A DNA stretch of 64,000 bases from Bdellovibrionales bacterium (GTDB lineage: Bacteria; Bdellovibrionota; Bdellovibrionia; Bdellovibrionales; JAMPXM01). Shown piece by piece: positions 17,644-26,747 of the stretch (position 1 is its first letter; every line of letters starts with the position of its first letter). Made by a program: the position numbers and the translations under genes. The notes below the pieces were generated by a model. That model was not told the origin of the DNA, searched no databases, and saw nothing but the letters and a program-made list of their open reading frames with translations. The stretch is taken from NCBI GenBank assembly GCA_016713885.1, contig JADJOF010000004.1, forward strand, positions 248,001-312,000. The letters run 5' to 3'.

Positions 17644-18417
17644 TTATAGGTAAAATCGAAAAAGAATCGAGAGATAGGCGCCGCCAAGATCAAAGGCCCT
17701 GGCGCTGCCGTCGCTGTTGAGCAGTTCTGTCCCCTGCGTCTGCGTCCCCGTGATCGCCACGGTGTCTTTCGTGCTCTGCAGCGAACCCACCTTGAGTGAA
17801 CGATAGCCGATCTCACAGTTGATCGTCGTCGTATCCACCAGATGCGTCTCACCGCCGACGTAGGCCCGCCACGCTGTTGCGGTCCCACTCGCCTTTTCTG
17901 TGTAGTTCCCAACACCCAACGCGGTCGTTCCCGCCGCCGTCATTCGATACTCTTGATCAAGAGAGACCGCAGCAACGCCAATACCGGCACCAACTACAAT
18001 GCGCGTATCGGCCCACTTGAGCATCGGCGCCTCAAGACCAACAGAGGGAACAAATGCGCCGGCTTTAGAGTCGACTTCAAAATACTCAGTGCCGGTCGCA
18101 TTGAGGCCTTTTACGCCCGTCATGGTCTTGCCAAGAACGTACTCGGCCGCGAGACGCAAGGTCGCCGCTTCACCCGTAAAGACCACGCCGAACTCGCCAC
18201 TGAGATTATAAGGAACAACCTGATCGGTCGAAACTCCGGCGCCTCCGGCTTGCCCATAGGCATAGTCACTCATCAGCGTCACACCGCTACTGGCGCCAAA
18301 GTAGGTCGCAAAGCGCTCGCTCTTCATGTCAAAACGTCGTGCTTCAGCCGGTCCTGCGAAAAGACCGAGGCCGACCATGATCAAAATCGTTTTAAGCGCT
18401 CCGCTGACTGTCTTCAT
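17644..18417 (-). CDS. Outer-membrane beta-barrel protein
   Basis: ATG 18417 follows GAGGG at good spacing. A signal peptide (to PAEARRF) precedes about 230 residues of alternating polar and hydrophobic strands with glycine and threonine turns, ending SILFRFYL. The pattern fits a small outer-membrane barrel (8-10 strands). No specific family was recognised. It is followed 70 bp later by the hydrolase gene on the same strand and may be co-transcribed with it. Confidence 0.6.
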   Translation of the reverse strand: MKTVSGALKTILIMVGLGLFAGPAEARRFDMKSERFATYFGASSGVTLMSDYAYGQAGGAGVSTDQVVPYNLSGEFGVVFTGEAATLRLAAEYVLGKTMTGVKGLNATGTEYFEVDSKAGAFVPSVGLEAPMLKWADTRIVVGAGIGVAAVSLDQEYRMTAAGTTALGVGNYTEKASGTATAWRAYVGGETHLVDTTTINCEIGYRSLKVGSLQSTKDTVAITGTQTQGTELLNSDGSARAFDLGGAYLSILFRFYL

Positions 18418-18585
18418 TGCCCTCAAGCCTAAAATGGTTTCATGGTATTTCGCAATTTTATCCAATGACACCACCTGCTGTGACGAGGACACCGCTCAGG
18501 TTCGTTTCGGTGAGCCGAAAAATGGCACAGCGCTCGCAATACCCCATGGTCGTTACACCCAGTCTTTCAAAAAAGGGGTTCGCAA

Positions 18586-19203
18586 ATGGGGAAATTCAAC
18601 GTCACATTGGCTCTCGTCGCCTGTGTACTGCTCACAACCGCACTTGGTTGCGGCGAAAAGAAGACTGTCGAAAATGGTGGGACTGTGGCTGTGACTCCTC
18701 TGGCTCAACCAGGTGCCACCTGCAGTTCGGGCGTTGCCTATGGCGGCGCCTATCCAGAAACGTACACCAACATTGGTTTTCAACCCTACGGGCAACAGGC
18801 TCGCTATCCGCGCGGATCGCAGTACCACGGCCAATCCGGCTTTTGCGGCTGTCCGTCAGGCTATCAACCGACCTGCGACATGCAATACGGCATGACTTGC
18901 GTGCCAGTCATGGGCCTACAGAACTATGAAGTTGCCTATTGGCAGCTCCAAAATGGCGGCTTCGTTTTCAACGGCTTCTCGGGCTATGCAGGCTATGGCA
19001 ACGTCTACTCTGGCGGAGGTTACGCCGGTGGCGGCGCCTACGGATACAGCAGTGGCTATGTTCCGCCGCAGCAGCCTTATGCTTCAGCACAAACCTGTGG
19101 TTCACAAGTGGCACAAACCTGCAACGTCGGTACCTCACAATGCGGAATGGGTCGCTGCGCACCGCTGTCGGCTGGCTCCACTATCGGCATTTGTGTGAGG
19201 TAA
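18586..19203 (+). CDS. Gly/Tyr/Cys-rich lipoprotein
   Basis: A 205-residue protein with a lipobox (TTALGCGEKK) is predicted to be a lipoprotein. The mature part has many cysteines (CSSG, FCGCPSG, TCDM, TCVP, QTCGSQ, QTCNVG, QCGMGRCAPL). It also has a glycine/tyrosine-rich segment (YSGGGYAGGGAYGYSSGY) typical of flexible surface proteins. No domain is recognised. The 3' end contains GAGGT, which positions a ribosome on the small open frame at 19210. Confidence 0.65.
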   Translation: MGKFNVTLALVACVLLTTALGCGEKKTVENGGTVAVTPLAQPGATCSSGVAYGGAYPETYTNIGFQPYGQQARYPRGSQYHGQSGFCGCPSGYQPTCDMQYGMTCVPVMGLQNYEVAYWQLQNGGFVFNGFSGYAGYGNVYSGGGYAGGGAYGYSSGYVPPQQPYASAQTCGSQVAQTCNVGTSQCGMGRCAPLSAGSTIGICVR

Positions 19204-19209
19204 CGAGCA

Positions 19210-19332
19210 ATGGAGCGCACGCGACGAATCATTCAAATCGCTTGGGAAGTTTCAAACGCGGCGCTTCTGACGTGGATGTTTTTCCTCGCCCTGCAAGCGG
19301 TTGCTTTAGAGCTCATCACGGAAGGTTTTTGA
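19210..19332 (+). CDS. Putative 40-residue membrane protein
   Basis: An ATG at 19210 lies 7 bp after GAGGT, which overlaps the end of the upstream lipoprotein gene. It opens a 40-codon frame reading MERTRRIIQIAWEV then a hydrophobic helix (ALLTWMFFLALQAVALELI) and TGA. A basic N-terminus followed by a single transmembrane helix fits a small inner-membrane protein. Being so short, it needs conservation evidence before it can be trusted. Confidence 0.4.
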   Translation: MERTRRIIQIAWEVSNAALLTWMFFLALQAVALELITEGF

Positions 19333-19381
19333 GCTGGAGCGCGGCGCGTCGATCGCGCCGGAGTTCATCGACTCATGCTAG

Positions 19382-21457
19382 ATGAGTAGGATGACTCAAA
19401 ACATCTCTTCGAACCCGCTACTTGCGCCATCCACTCATCCGTTTGGCGCCTTTTCTTTTAACGCCCTTGAGCAGGATCACTACGGTCCTGCGTTCGAGGC
19501 TGGAATCAAAGCGACGCTGCAAAATCTTTTTGCGCTTAAGCATGCTTCGACCCAACCCACATTCGAAAACACGATCCTCGCCATTGAAACGCTATCGGAA
19601 TCGCTCGATCACGTTGCGAAGATCTTCTTCAACATGCTCGGTACCTGTTCCGACGAGCGCATGCAGGCGATGGCCAAAGAGTTTTCACCAAAGCTCGCCG
19701 ATATTTCGAGCGACCTGCTTCTGGACGACGCGATCTTCGCGCGCGTGAAGTCGATCTGGGATCGACGCGCTGACCTCAAGCTCAGCGGAGAAGATCTCAA
19801 GCTCACCGAGAAAAAATACAAGGCCTTCACTCGAAACGGCGCACTTCTCTCAAAAGAGAAAAAAGAGGAACTCCGAAAAATCGACCAGGAGCTCTCAAAA
19901 CTCGGACCTGAGTTCGGTGATAACGTATTAAAGGCGACCAACACCTTTAAGCTGGTTCTCGAAAGCGAGAGCGACCTTGACGGTCTTCCGGCATCGGCGA
20001 TTCAAGCCTATGCCGAGGCCGCAAAAGAAGCGGGGTTCGAAGGCAAATGGCTTGTGACTCTGCACGGTCCAAGCTTTATTCCGTTGATGACCTATGCCTC
20101 AAAGCGCCGCCATCGCGAAACGCTGTGGCGCGCCTACGGTGCTCGTGCGATCGACGAAAATCAGGAGCTCACCAAGCGCATCGTGACACTTCGTCACAAC
20201 CGGGCTCAGCTCCTCGGCTACGAGACACACGCCCATTTCACGCTCGAAGAACGCATGGCCCGAAATCCTAAGACCGTCATGACGTTCCTTGAAGACCTCC
20301 TCGAAAAAGTCGTACCGGCGGCTCGGCGCGACCTCAGCGACGTGAAGGCTCATAAGAAGGCCGTGACCGGCAGTGATGAATTTGCGCCCTGGGACTACGC
20401 TTACTGGTCAGAAAAACTGAAAGTCGCTCAACACGATTTCAATGAAGAGGAACTTCGCCCCTACTTTAAGCTTGAGAACGTCATCGACGGCGTTTTCGAA
20501 CACGCGCGCCGCCTCTATGGTTTAAGCTTTAAAGCACGCACCGACATTCCAACCTATCACCAAGACGTTCGCACATACGAAGTTGTCGAAGAAAAAACCG
20601 GGCGTCACATCGGTCTTTTCTATGCCGACTTCTTTCCGCGGGTTTCAAAACGCGGCGGCGCTTGGATGACGACGTTCCGCGATCAAGGTTATGTTGCAGA
20701 AGGCGGCGGCCAAGTGCTGCGACCACACGTCGCCATCGTCTGCAATTTCACAAAACCAACTTCGACGGCGCCATCACTTCTCACGCTCGATGAAGTGAAA
20801 ACACTGTTCCACGAATTCGGCCACGCCCTGCACGGGCTTCTTTCGGAGTGCAAGTACATCAGCCTCGCCGGCACCCATGTGTATTGGGACTTTGTCGAAT
20901 TGCCCTCACAGATCATGGAGAACTGGGTTGGCGAGCGCGAAGCGCTTTCGCTCTTTGCAAAACACTACCAGACGGGCGCGGTGATTCCGGAGTCGATCAC
21001 GGCGAAGATCAAGGACAGCGCGCAGTTTCAGGCGGGTTACTTTGCTCTTCGTCAGTTGAACTTTGGTCTTCTCGATATGAGCTGGCACACGGCCAATCCG
21101 TCGACAGTGACAGATGTCATCGCGTTTGAGCGCGCGGCAACAGCAAAGAGCTCGCTCTTTTCTCCGGTCGATGGCACCGGTCAATCGACAGCGTTTACTC
21201 ATATTTTCGCCGGCGGGTATTCGGCTGGATACTACTCTTACAAGTGGGCCGAAGTCCTCGATGCGGATGCGTTCGAGTTCTTTAAAGAGAAAGGTCTGTT
21301 TGATCCCGAGGTTGCTCGTCAATTCAGAGAATGCGTGCTTTCGCGCGGAGGTACGGAGGCGCCAATGGAGCTCTACAAGCGATTCCGTGGCCGCGAACCG
21401 GATCCGAACGCTCTGCTTCGCCGCGATGGCTTGATTGACTCAACTCACTCCCACTAA
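19382..21457 (+). CDS. M3 family oligopeptidase (PrlC/Dcp-like)
   Basis: A 691-residue zinc metallopeptidase, full length for oligopeptidase A/peptidyl-dipeptidase. The zinc site is LFHEFGHALHGLL at about residue 475, and the third ligand glutamate lies in FVELPSQIMENW. The C-terminal block FAGGYSAGYYSYKWAEVLDAD is the substrate-binding motif of the family. No signal peptide is present, so it is cytoplasmic and degrades short peptides, such as those from proteasome-like proteolysis or prey digestion. It starts at ATG 19382 or 19391 and is followed 27 bp later by nadK. Confidence 0.92.
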   Translation: MSRMTQNISSNPLLAPSTHPFGAFSFNALEQDHYGPAFEAGIKATLQNLFALKHASTQPTFENTILAIETLSESLDHVAKIFFNMLGTCSDERMQAMAKEFSPKLADISSDLLLDDAIFARVKSIWDRRADLKLSGEDLKLTEKKYKAFTRNGALLSKEKKEELRKIDQELSKLGPEFGDNVLKATNTFKLVLESESDLDGLPASAIQAYAEAAKEAGFEGKWLVTLHGPSFIPLMTYASKRRHRETLWRAYGARAIDENQELTKRIVTLRHNRAQLLGYETHAHFTLEERMARNPKTVMTFLEDLLEKVVPAARRDLSDVKAHKKAVTGSDEFAPWDYAYWSEKLKVAQHDFNEEELRPYFKLENVIDGVFEHARRLYGLSFKARTDIPTYHQDVRTYEVVEEKTGRHIGLFYADFFPRVSKRGGAWMTTFRDQGYVAEGGGQVLRPHVAIVCNFTKPTSTAPSLLTLDEVKTLFHEFGHALHGLLSECKYISLAGTHVYWDFVELPSQIMENWVGEREALSLFAKHYQTGAVIPESITAKIKDSAQFQAGYFALRQLNFGLLDMSWHTANPSTVTDVIAFERAATAKSSLFSPVDGTGQSTAFTHIFAGGYSAGYYSYKWAEVLDADAFEFFKEKGLFDPEVARQFRECVLSRGGTEAPMELYKRFRGREPDPNALLRRDGLIDSTHSH

Positions 21458-21484
21458 ATACGACGACCGAGAGAGCCTTGACGC

Positions 21485-22366
21485 ATGCGTAAAACAAAAA
21501 CTTCGAAACGAATCAAAAAGACTGTCGCAATTCTCTATCGTCCATCAACGAAGCTTGCGATCGACAAGGCTCACGAACTCGCCGAGTGGCTCGAAGAACA
21601 GGGTTCAACTGTGTACTCGGCACCGGGACAGAATCTTGGTCGAAATATAAAATCTGTTCAAACAAAAGATCTCGCGCATCTCGACCTGGTCGTCGTCCTA
21701 GGCGGCGACGGCACGTATCTCGGCGCCGTGCGCATGCTGGGCGATCATTCGATTCCCGTTCTTGGCGTCAATATGGGGTCACTCGGCTTTCTCACCGAGA
21801 CTCGCCTTGAGGATCTATTCAACACTGTCATCGCGGCACTCTCTGGCAAAATGGAATTCCGCGCGCGTTCGATGCTCTCGGTGGTCGTGCGCCGCAAGGG
21901 ACGCGTCCGTTACCAAGGTCTTGCGCTGAACGACTGTGTGATCGAACGCGGTTCCATCACGCACTTAATCAATATGGAAATCCACAGCGAAAAGCACATG
22001 GTCGGCATCGTCAAAGCCGATGCACTGATCATCGCGACGCCAACAGGGTCAACCGCCTATAACCTCGCCGCCGGTGGCCCGATTCTTCACCCCGAGGCTC
22101 GAGCGATCGTGGTCACACCCGTTTGCCCGCACGCTCTGACAACACGGCCGGTGATTTTTCCGGACGATCAAAAGCTCGTCTTTAAAATGATTCAGACTGA
22201 TAAAAAAGCGATCCTCACCGTCGATGGTGCTCGCGTCGGTGACCTCACGCTCGATGACGAAGTGACAATCGTACGCAATCCTGTCGATCACATTACGATC
22301 CGCAAACACTCGCATAACTTCTTTCAACTGCTTCGCGAGAAGCTCAAGTTTGGGGAGAGAAACTAA
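21485..22366 (+). CDS. nadK: NAD kinase
   Basis: A 293-residue enzyme makes NADP from NAD and ATP. It has the diagnostic VVLGGDGTYLGAVR and NMGSLGFLTET motifs, followed by ATPTGSTAYNLAAGGPI in the C-terminal domain. Length fits the family. Its TAA stop overlaps the recN ATG by one base (TAATG), a common nadK-recN arrangement in bacteria that implies coupled translation. Confidence 0.95.
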   Translation: MRKTKTSKRIKKTVAILYRPSTKLAIDKAHELAEWLEEQGSTVYSAPGQNLGRNIKSVQTKDLAHLDLVVVLGGDGTYLGAVRMLGDHSIPVLGVNMGSLGFLTETRLEDLFNTVIAALSGKMEFRARSMLSVVVRRKGRVRYQGLALNDCVIERGSITHLINMEIHSEKHMVGIVKADALIIATPTGSTAYNLAAGGPILHPEARAIVVTPVCPHALTTRPVIFPDDQKLVFKMIQTDKKAILTVDGARVGDLTLDDEVTIVRNPVDHITIRKHSHNFFQLLREKLKFGERN

Positions 22367-24147
22367 TGCTTCAAGAACTCCGCGTTTCAAACTTTGCCAT
22401 CATCGACAATCTGCAGATCGCGTTTCGCGGCGGCCTGAATGTACTCAGTGGAGAAACCGGCGCCGGAAAGTCGATCCTGCTGAAAAGCCTTGGGCTCCTC
22501 ATGGGTGAAAAGGCCGATGCCAGCAGCATCCGCACCGGAGCGGAAAGCGCCGTGATTGAAGGCTCATTTGATATCTCTCATCGCCCCGATATCAGCGAGA
22601 AGCTACAAAAAATGGGAATCGAGTGCGATGACGCGACAATGGTCGTTCGGCGTGTGGTCTCGGCCGGCGCGAGCGCAAAGGCTCGCGTGTACATCAACGG
22701 CGCGCTCTCAACACTGAGCGCTCTTCGCGACGTGGTGAGCCCGCTGGTTGAAGTCACCGGTCACACCGTACCTTTGATCGAAATGACCGGCCAACACGAC
22801 AATCGCAATCTTTTAGCTAAGTCCTACCATCTTGAGCTTCTGGATCAATACGCCGGCACAGCCCCTCTGCGCGGTGAGTTTGAAACCCTCTTTCATCGAC
22901 GCCAAGAGATCATCGCGACGCTCAATACACTTCGCTCAAACGACCGCGAGCGAGCACAGAAACTCGACTTCTTGGTCTTTAGCCGCGACGAAATTCGCTC
23001 CTTGGAGCTTGCTCCAGGCGATGAAATCGCCATTGAGTCAGAGGCCAAGTGCATTAAGTACGCTGCGCGACTTATGGAGTTCTCGGCCCAAGTTGATGCC
23101 ACACTCGAAGGCGACGAAGATTCGGTTGTTTCTCGCATTAAGCGGCTTGTGAGCCGAGGGCATGAGCTTCGTGCCATGGATCCCGCCCTTCCGGAACGGC
23201 TCGCACCGCTTGAGCAGGCGACTTTGCTTTTGCAAGATGTTGCGTTCGAAATGAGAAGCTACGGCGAAGGGCTTGAAGCCGATCCGGAGCGCCTCGATGC
23301 ACTTGAGGCACGCCTCAGTCGCCTCAGGCAGTTACAGAAAAAATATGGTCACACCGCCGAGTCGATTCTCGAAGAGCTTGTGAAAATTGAAACTGAAATC
23401 GGTGATCTCGAAGCAAGCGATGAGCGCATTGGCGAACTTGAGACTGAATTGGCTTCCGTATCAGGCAAAATGGGAACTCTGGGACACGACCTGCATCGTC
23501 GACGCCGCGAGGCAGCCCTACTCTTTGCAAAAGAGGCCAATGCTGAACTGCTCGATCTCAACATGAAAGGCGTTGAGTTTTTAGCATCGGTTGAGCTTCT
23601 GCCAAATGCGGTGCAAGAACCCCTTTCGACTGGATTTTCAGACATCGAATTTATGACCAAGACGAGTCGAGGCGACGTCGCACGCGCTCTGGCAAAGGCC
23701 GCGAGCGGTGGCGAGTTGTCTCGAATTCTGCTTTCAATTAAGCGCGTGGTCGGAACCGGCGCGCATCCGCGCACCTACCTCTTCGACGAGGTCGACACCG
23801 GCGTCAGCGGCGAAACGGCTGAAAAAGTGGGCCGCAAACTCAAAGAAATCGCGAGTGGTCAGCAGGTCATCTGCGTCACCCATCTCCCACAAGTGGCCTG
23901 CTGTGGCGACGTTCACTTCTTCATCGAGAAGTCGGGACAGAAATCCGACGGTGTCGCCGCAATGACGGTGACCGAGATGAAGTCCGAGGCTCGGATAAAA
24001 GAAGTGGCGCGCCTCATTTCGGGAGAGAAACTCAGTCCAACGTCAATTGCGCATGCGAAGCAGCTTTTAGGGCTCATGCACGAGCCCAAGCGAGCGGCGC
24101 AAAAAGAACCTATGTCACGAAGCAAATCTCGGTCTGCCGACAGGTAA
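22366..24147 (+). CDS. recN: DNA repair protein RecN
   Basis: A 593-residue SMC-like ATPase acting in double-strand break repair. The Walker A motif LSGETGAGKSILLKS is at residue 28. A long coiled coil in the middle third is followed by the ABC signature KAASGGELSRILLSIK and Walker B TYLFDEVDTGVSGETAEKVG. The final block VICVTHLPQVACCGD is also characteristic. It overlaps nadK by one base. In many bacteria the pair is SOS controlled; no LexA box could be recognised upstream. Confidence 0.95.
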   Translation: MLQELRVSNFAIIDNLQIAFRGGLNVLSGETGAGKSILLKSLGLLMGEKADASSIRTGAESAVIEGSFDISHRPDISEKLQKMGIECDDATMVVRRVVSAGASAKARVYINGALSTLSALRDVVSPLVEVTGHTVPLIEMTGQHDNRNLLAKSYHLELLDQYAGTAPLRGEFETLFHRRQEIIATLNTLRSNDRERAQKLDFLVFSRDEIRSLELAPGDEIAIESEAKCIKYAARLMEFSAQVDATLEGDEDSVVSRIKRLVSRGHELRAMDPALPERLAPLEQATLLLQDVAFEMRSYGEGLEADPERLDALEARLSRLRQLQKKYGHTAESILEELVKIETEIGDLEASDERIGELETELASVSGKMGTLGHDLHRRRREAALLFAKEANAELLDLNMKGVEFLASVELLPNAVQEPLSTGFSDIEFMTKTSRGDVARALAKAASGGELSRILLSIKRVVGTGAHPRTYLFDEVDTGVSGETAEKVGRKLKEIASGQQVICVTHLPQVACCGDVHFFIEKSGQKSDGVAAMTVTEMKSEARIKEVARLISGEKLSPTSIAHAKQLLGLMHEPKRAAQKEPMSRSKSRSADR

Positions 24148-24255
24148 TGCCTCGAGTCAGTTGTTGCGGGACGAATCGGGTTTTGACAGGGTCTTTGCTC
24201 GTCGAAAAAAACCGCGTCGAATACCGCTGGCAACAGCGGATCGGGAGTTCAAAGT

Positions 24256-25488
24256 TTGTCAGTGTCCACGGCGAATTCCAAAATGAATTCCCAATCGCCC
24301 GCCAAAGCGACAGCAAAGTCGATGGGCTCCCGACTGTCTTCAACACGCTCCTTATTCACTGGCCCCTGTGCAATTCGTTTTCAAGCCGCGCTCTACGCTT
24401 ACCACAGCGGCGACTACTCAACAGCCTTGCCAGAATTCGAGAAACTAGCCGAACGCTTTCTCGCACGCGGCGAGGTCGACCACTTTATTGAGTGCGCTGT
24501 CTATCAGATTCGCCTTCTCGCGGAACGCGAGGAATTTGAGCGTGTCTCAGCCGTCGAGAAAAAAGTCGCTGCCGTCGTTCAGCAAGCGTCGGCAATCAAC
24601 CCAAAACTCCAATCTCGACTCATGTACGTCTTGGGCATCTGCCACGTCTATCAAGGGCAGCGTCACGATCTGGCGATCAATTTTTTCAGAGAATCCATTC
24701 AACGCGCACTCGCCATCACAGATGCGTCAGGGACAGCTGACCGGTCACCGCTCGCATGGCCTCTGTACGGCGCGGCAACTGTGCTCTACGCTAGAGAGCG
24801 GTATGACGACGCCATTCGCGAGCTTGAAAAGCTGCGAACGTTGCTCGGCTGTTTTCCAATTCCTGAGATCAACACCTCGGCTCACTTGCTCCACGCTCTG
24901 ATCATGCGAAATCGAGGCGAGTTCGACGCCGCACTTGAATCGGCTTGGCTCGCATTTGAATCGTTGAAAACACAACCGCACTTAGTGCTTTATCTCCACA
25001 CACTCGCCGCACTGGGCACCATACTCACTGAAAAAGGCGAAGTGCTGCAGGCTCGGCTGTACCTTGAACTGGCCGAACGCTCGCTTAAGCGAACAGAGTT
25101 TCCGCGCATCGCTCGCATCGTCGATTCGGCTCTTGGAAAACTCGAGGCCGCCGAACCTAAACCATTTGATCTGCGATTTATCGAAACAACAGAAATCCTG
25201 ATCGAGGCGCAAAAGGGCGAGATTCGCTTTGATGGTCAGCATATTCTGCGCGATCTCTTGAAAGTTCTTTTAAAGTCGCCGGGCCAAACCGTCGGAAAAG
25301 CCGATCTGGTTCGTCAGGTTTGGAAAGAGACTTACACTCCTGAAACACACGACAACAAAATTTACGTCAATATCAAACGACTACGTCGTCTGATTGAGTC
25401 TGAAGATGGATCGACGGAGTACATCCTCCGCGGAAAATCCGGCTACTACCTCAATCCCAAGGCGCGCGTGGAGGTCATCGAAAAATGA
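24256..25488 (+). CDS. TPR-repeat transcriptional regulator with C-terminal winged helix
   Basis: A 410-residue cytoplasmic protein. Residues 40-310 are TPR-like helix pairs (AALYAYHSGDYSTALPEFEKL, ALLYAR-type, MRNRGEFDAALESAWLAFESL). The last about 100 residues are an OmpR/PhoB-type DNA-binding winged helix (RDLLKVLLKSPGQTVGKADL, NKIYVNIKRLRRLIES, ILRGKSGYYLN). The TTG at 24256 is favoured as start because GGGAG stands 8 bp before it; an ATG at 24283 is possible. It overlaps the next gene by 4 bp. The SARP-like layout is reversed (winged helix last). Targets are unknown. Confidence 0.75.
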   Translation: MSVSTANSKMNSQSPAKATAKSMGSRLSSTRSLFTGPCAIRFQAALYAYHSGDYSTALPEFEKLAERFLARGEVDHFIECAVYQIRLLAEREEFERVSAVEKKVAAVVQQASAINPKLQSRLMYVLGICHVYQGQRHDLAINFFRESIQRALAITDASGTADRSPLAWPLYGAATVLYARERYDDAIRELEKLRTLLGCFPIPEINTSAHLLHALIMRNRGEFDAALESAWLAFESLKTQPHLVLYLHTLAALGTILTEKGEVLQARLYLELAERSLKRTEFPRIARIVDSALGKLEAAEPKPFDLRFIETTEILIEAQKGEIRFDGQHILRDLLKVLLKSPGQTVGKADLVRQVWKETYTPETHDNKIYVNIKRLRRLIESEDGSTEYILRGKSGYYLNPKARVEVIEK

Positions 25489-25895
25489 AGATCGCGTCAC
25501 TGTTTTCTCTATTCGCCACCATGGCCGTGCTCATCCTTGGGCTCACTCACTCGGAACCGGCTTCGGCCTGTCGGGACTGCCCTTTTCCAATGCTGATTTC
25601 GGACGGCCGCTGGCTGATGCCCAGTGGGCTTTCCGTTCTGACCATTGAAGAGGTTCAAGTCGGCAAAAAACAGGTGGAGTCGACGATTCGGTTAATCGAT
25701 TCAAATTCAGGCGAAGTGCTGGCCGAGGGTTTCGTCACCTATCGACGTGGACGAAAACAAATCAAAGCGCAGCTGATCGATAGCAGTGGCGGCAGCATGG
25801 AGATTCAACTTTTCTTCCAAGATAGCGAAAGAAAGAAAGTGCAGATCAAAGTGCTCTGCACTTCGTGCAGTCTGCAAAAAGGCTATTGGAATTAA
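25485..25895 (+). CDS. Small exported protein coupled to the TPR regulator
   Basis: A 136-residue protein with a signal peptide (to PASACRD), then a beta-rich domain with CRDC near the start and LCTSC near the end, a possible disulfide or metal pair. ATG 25485 overlaps the regulator's stop (ATGA), so translation is coupled. No family is recognised. The stop codon overlaps the convergent lpxH stop by 4 bp. Coupling suggests it reports to, or is controlled with, the regulator, but this is inference. Confidence 0.6.
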   Translation: MKIASLFSLFATMAVLILGLTHSEPASACRDCPFPMLISDGRWLMPSGLSVLTIEEVQVGKKQVESTIRLIDSNSGEVLAEGFVTYRRGRKQIKAQLIDSSGGSMEIQLFFQDSERKKVQIKVLCTSCSLQKGYWN

Positions 25896-26704
25896 ACTGA
25901 AACCGGCGTCACGGCGCCGGTTCGATGGCCACTCGGGTCACGATTCACCTCTAGAACATAGGCAAGAGGCCGTTCATCTGAGCGATCAAAACGATCCGCT
26001 CCTGGCCAACACCCAAGATTTAACGACATCACCGAGCGCTCGGCGCTTGGCGGAGTCAGGCGTTGCTCGTCGTGAACATGCACGTGGCCCGTGATAATAA
26101 AATCGAAGGGCCGCTCGGTGAACGCTTTCTCGGCATGCGTTCGAATCATTTCGCGAATTTTTTCGACGACGTCTCCAGATCGCTTGAAATGACGATGCGT
26201 CCATTTGCGACTCGTACGACTCATCATGCGGCCGATTTCCTTCACTGCCTGACCCGGGATCTCATTTGCAATCCAGGTCATGACCGATGTTCTCAAGAAC
26301 GAACGTAGAAATAGGTAACCGCGGTCGTCGGGGTTCATCTGATCGCCGTGCTCAACCCGAACTGTCAGACCATCAAGCTCAAAGTACTGTGGCGCGATGT
26401 GCGTATTCACTCCTAGTCTGTCCCGCCAAAAGCGTCCGAGATGCAGATCATGATTGACTTCAAAATAGTGAATCTCGACCGGCTTTCCCCGCAACGCACG
26501 AATGCTCTCGATGAGTTCAGGGTACTCCTGAACGAACTCATCATGGCCTCCGACCCAGAGATCAAAAATATCACCGACAAGAAAGAGATGCGAAACCTCG
26601 CCGAGCTCACCGTTCGCAAGGCGTGTGATAAAACGCGTGAGCGTCGCAACACGTTTATCATCGCGGCCGCGGAGATGAATGTCGGATAGGAACCAGGCTC
26701 TCAT
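25892..26704 (-). CDS. lpxH: UDP-2,3-diacylglucosamine diphosphatase-like metallophosphoesterase
   Basis: A 270-residue calcineurin-like phosphoesterase matching the LpxH family of lipid A synthesis. Metal-binding motifs are FLSDIHLRG, LVGDIFDLWVGG, a NHDLH block (EVNHDLHLGRF), VEHGDQMNPDDRGY and TGHVHVHDE. LpxH removes UMP from UDP-diacylglucosamine at the inner face of the membrane. The usual GN(R/H)D glycine is a valine here (VNHD), which may be a real variant. ATG 26704 is the last gene of the minus-strand operon from 29745. Broader phosphodiesterase activity cannot be excluded. Confidence 0.8.
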   Translation of the reverse strand: MRAWFLSDIHLRGRDDKRVATLTRFITRLANGELGEVSHLFLVGDIFDLWVGGHDEFVQEYPELIESIRALRGKPVEIHYFEVNHDLHLGRFWRDRLGVNTHIAPQYFELDGLTVRVEHGDQMNPDDRGYLFLRSFLRTSVMTWIANEIPGQAVKEIGRMMSRTSRKWTHRHFKRSGDVVEKIREMIRTHAEKAFTERPFDFIITGHVHVHDEQRLTPPSAERSVMSLNLGCWPGADRFDRSDERPLAYVLEVNRDPSGHRTGAVTPVSV

Positions 26705-26747
26705 TTCTTTAGAAATAGCATGAAAGCCAGGTGAAGTGGAATCGTGT

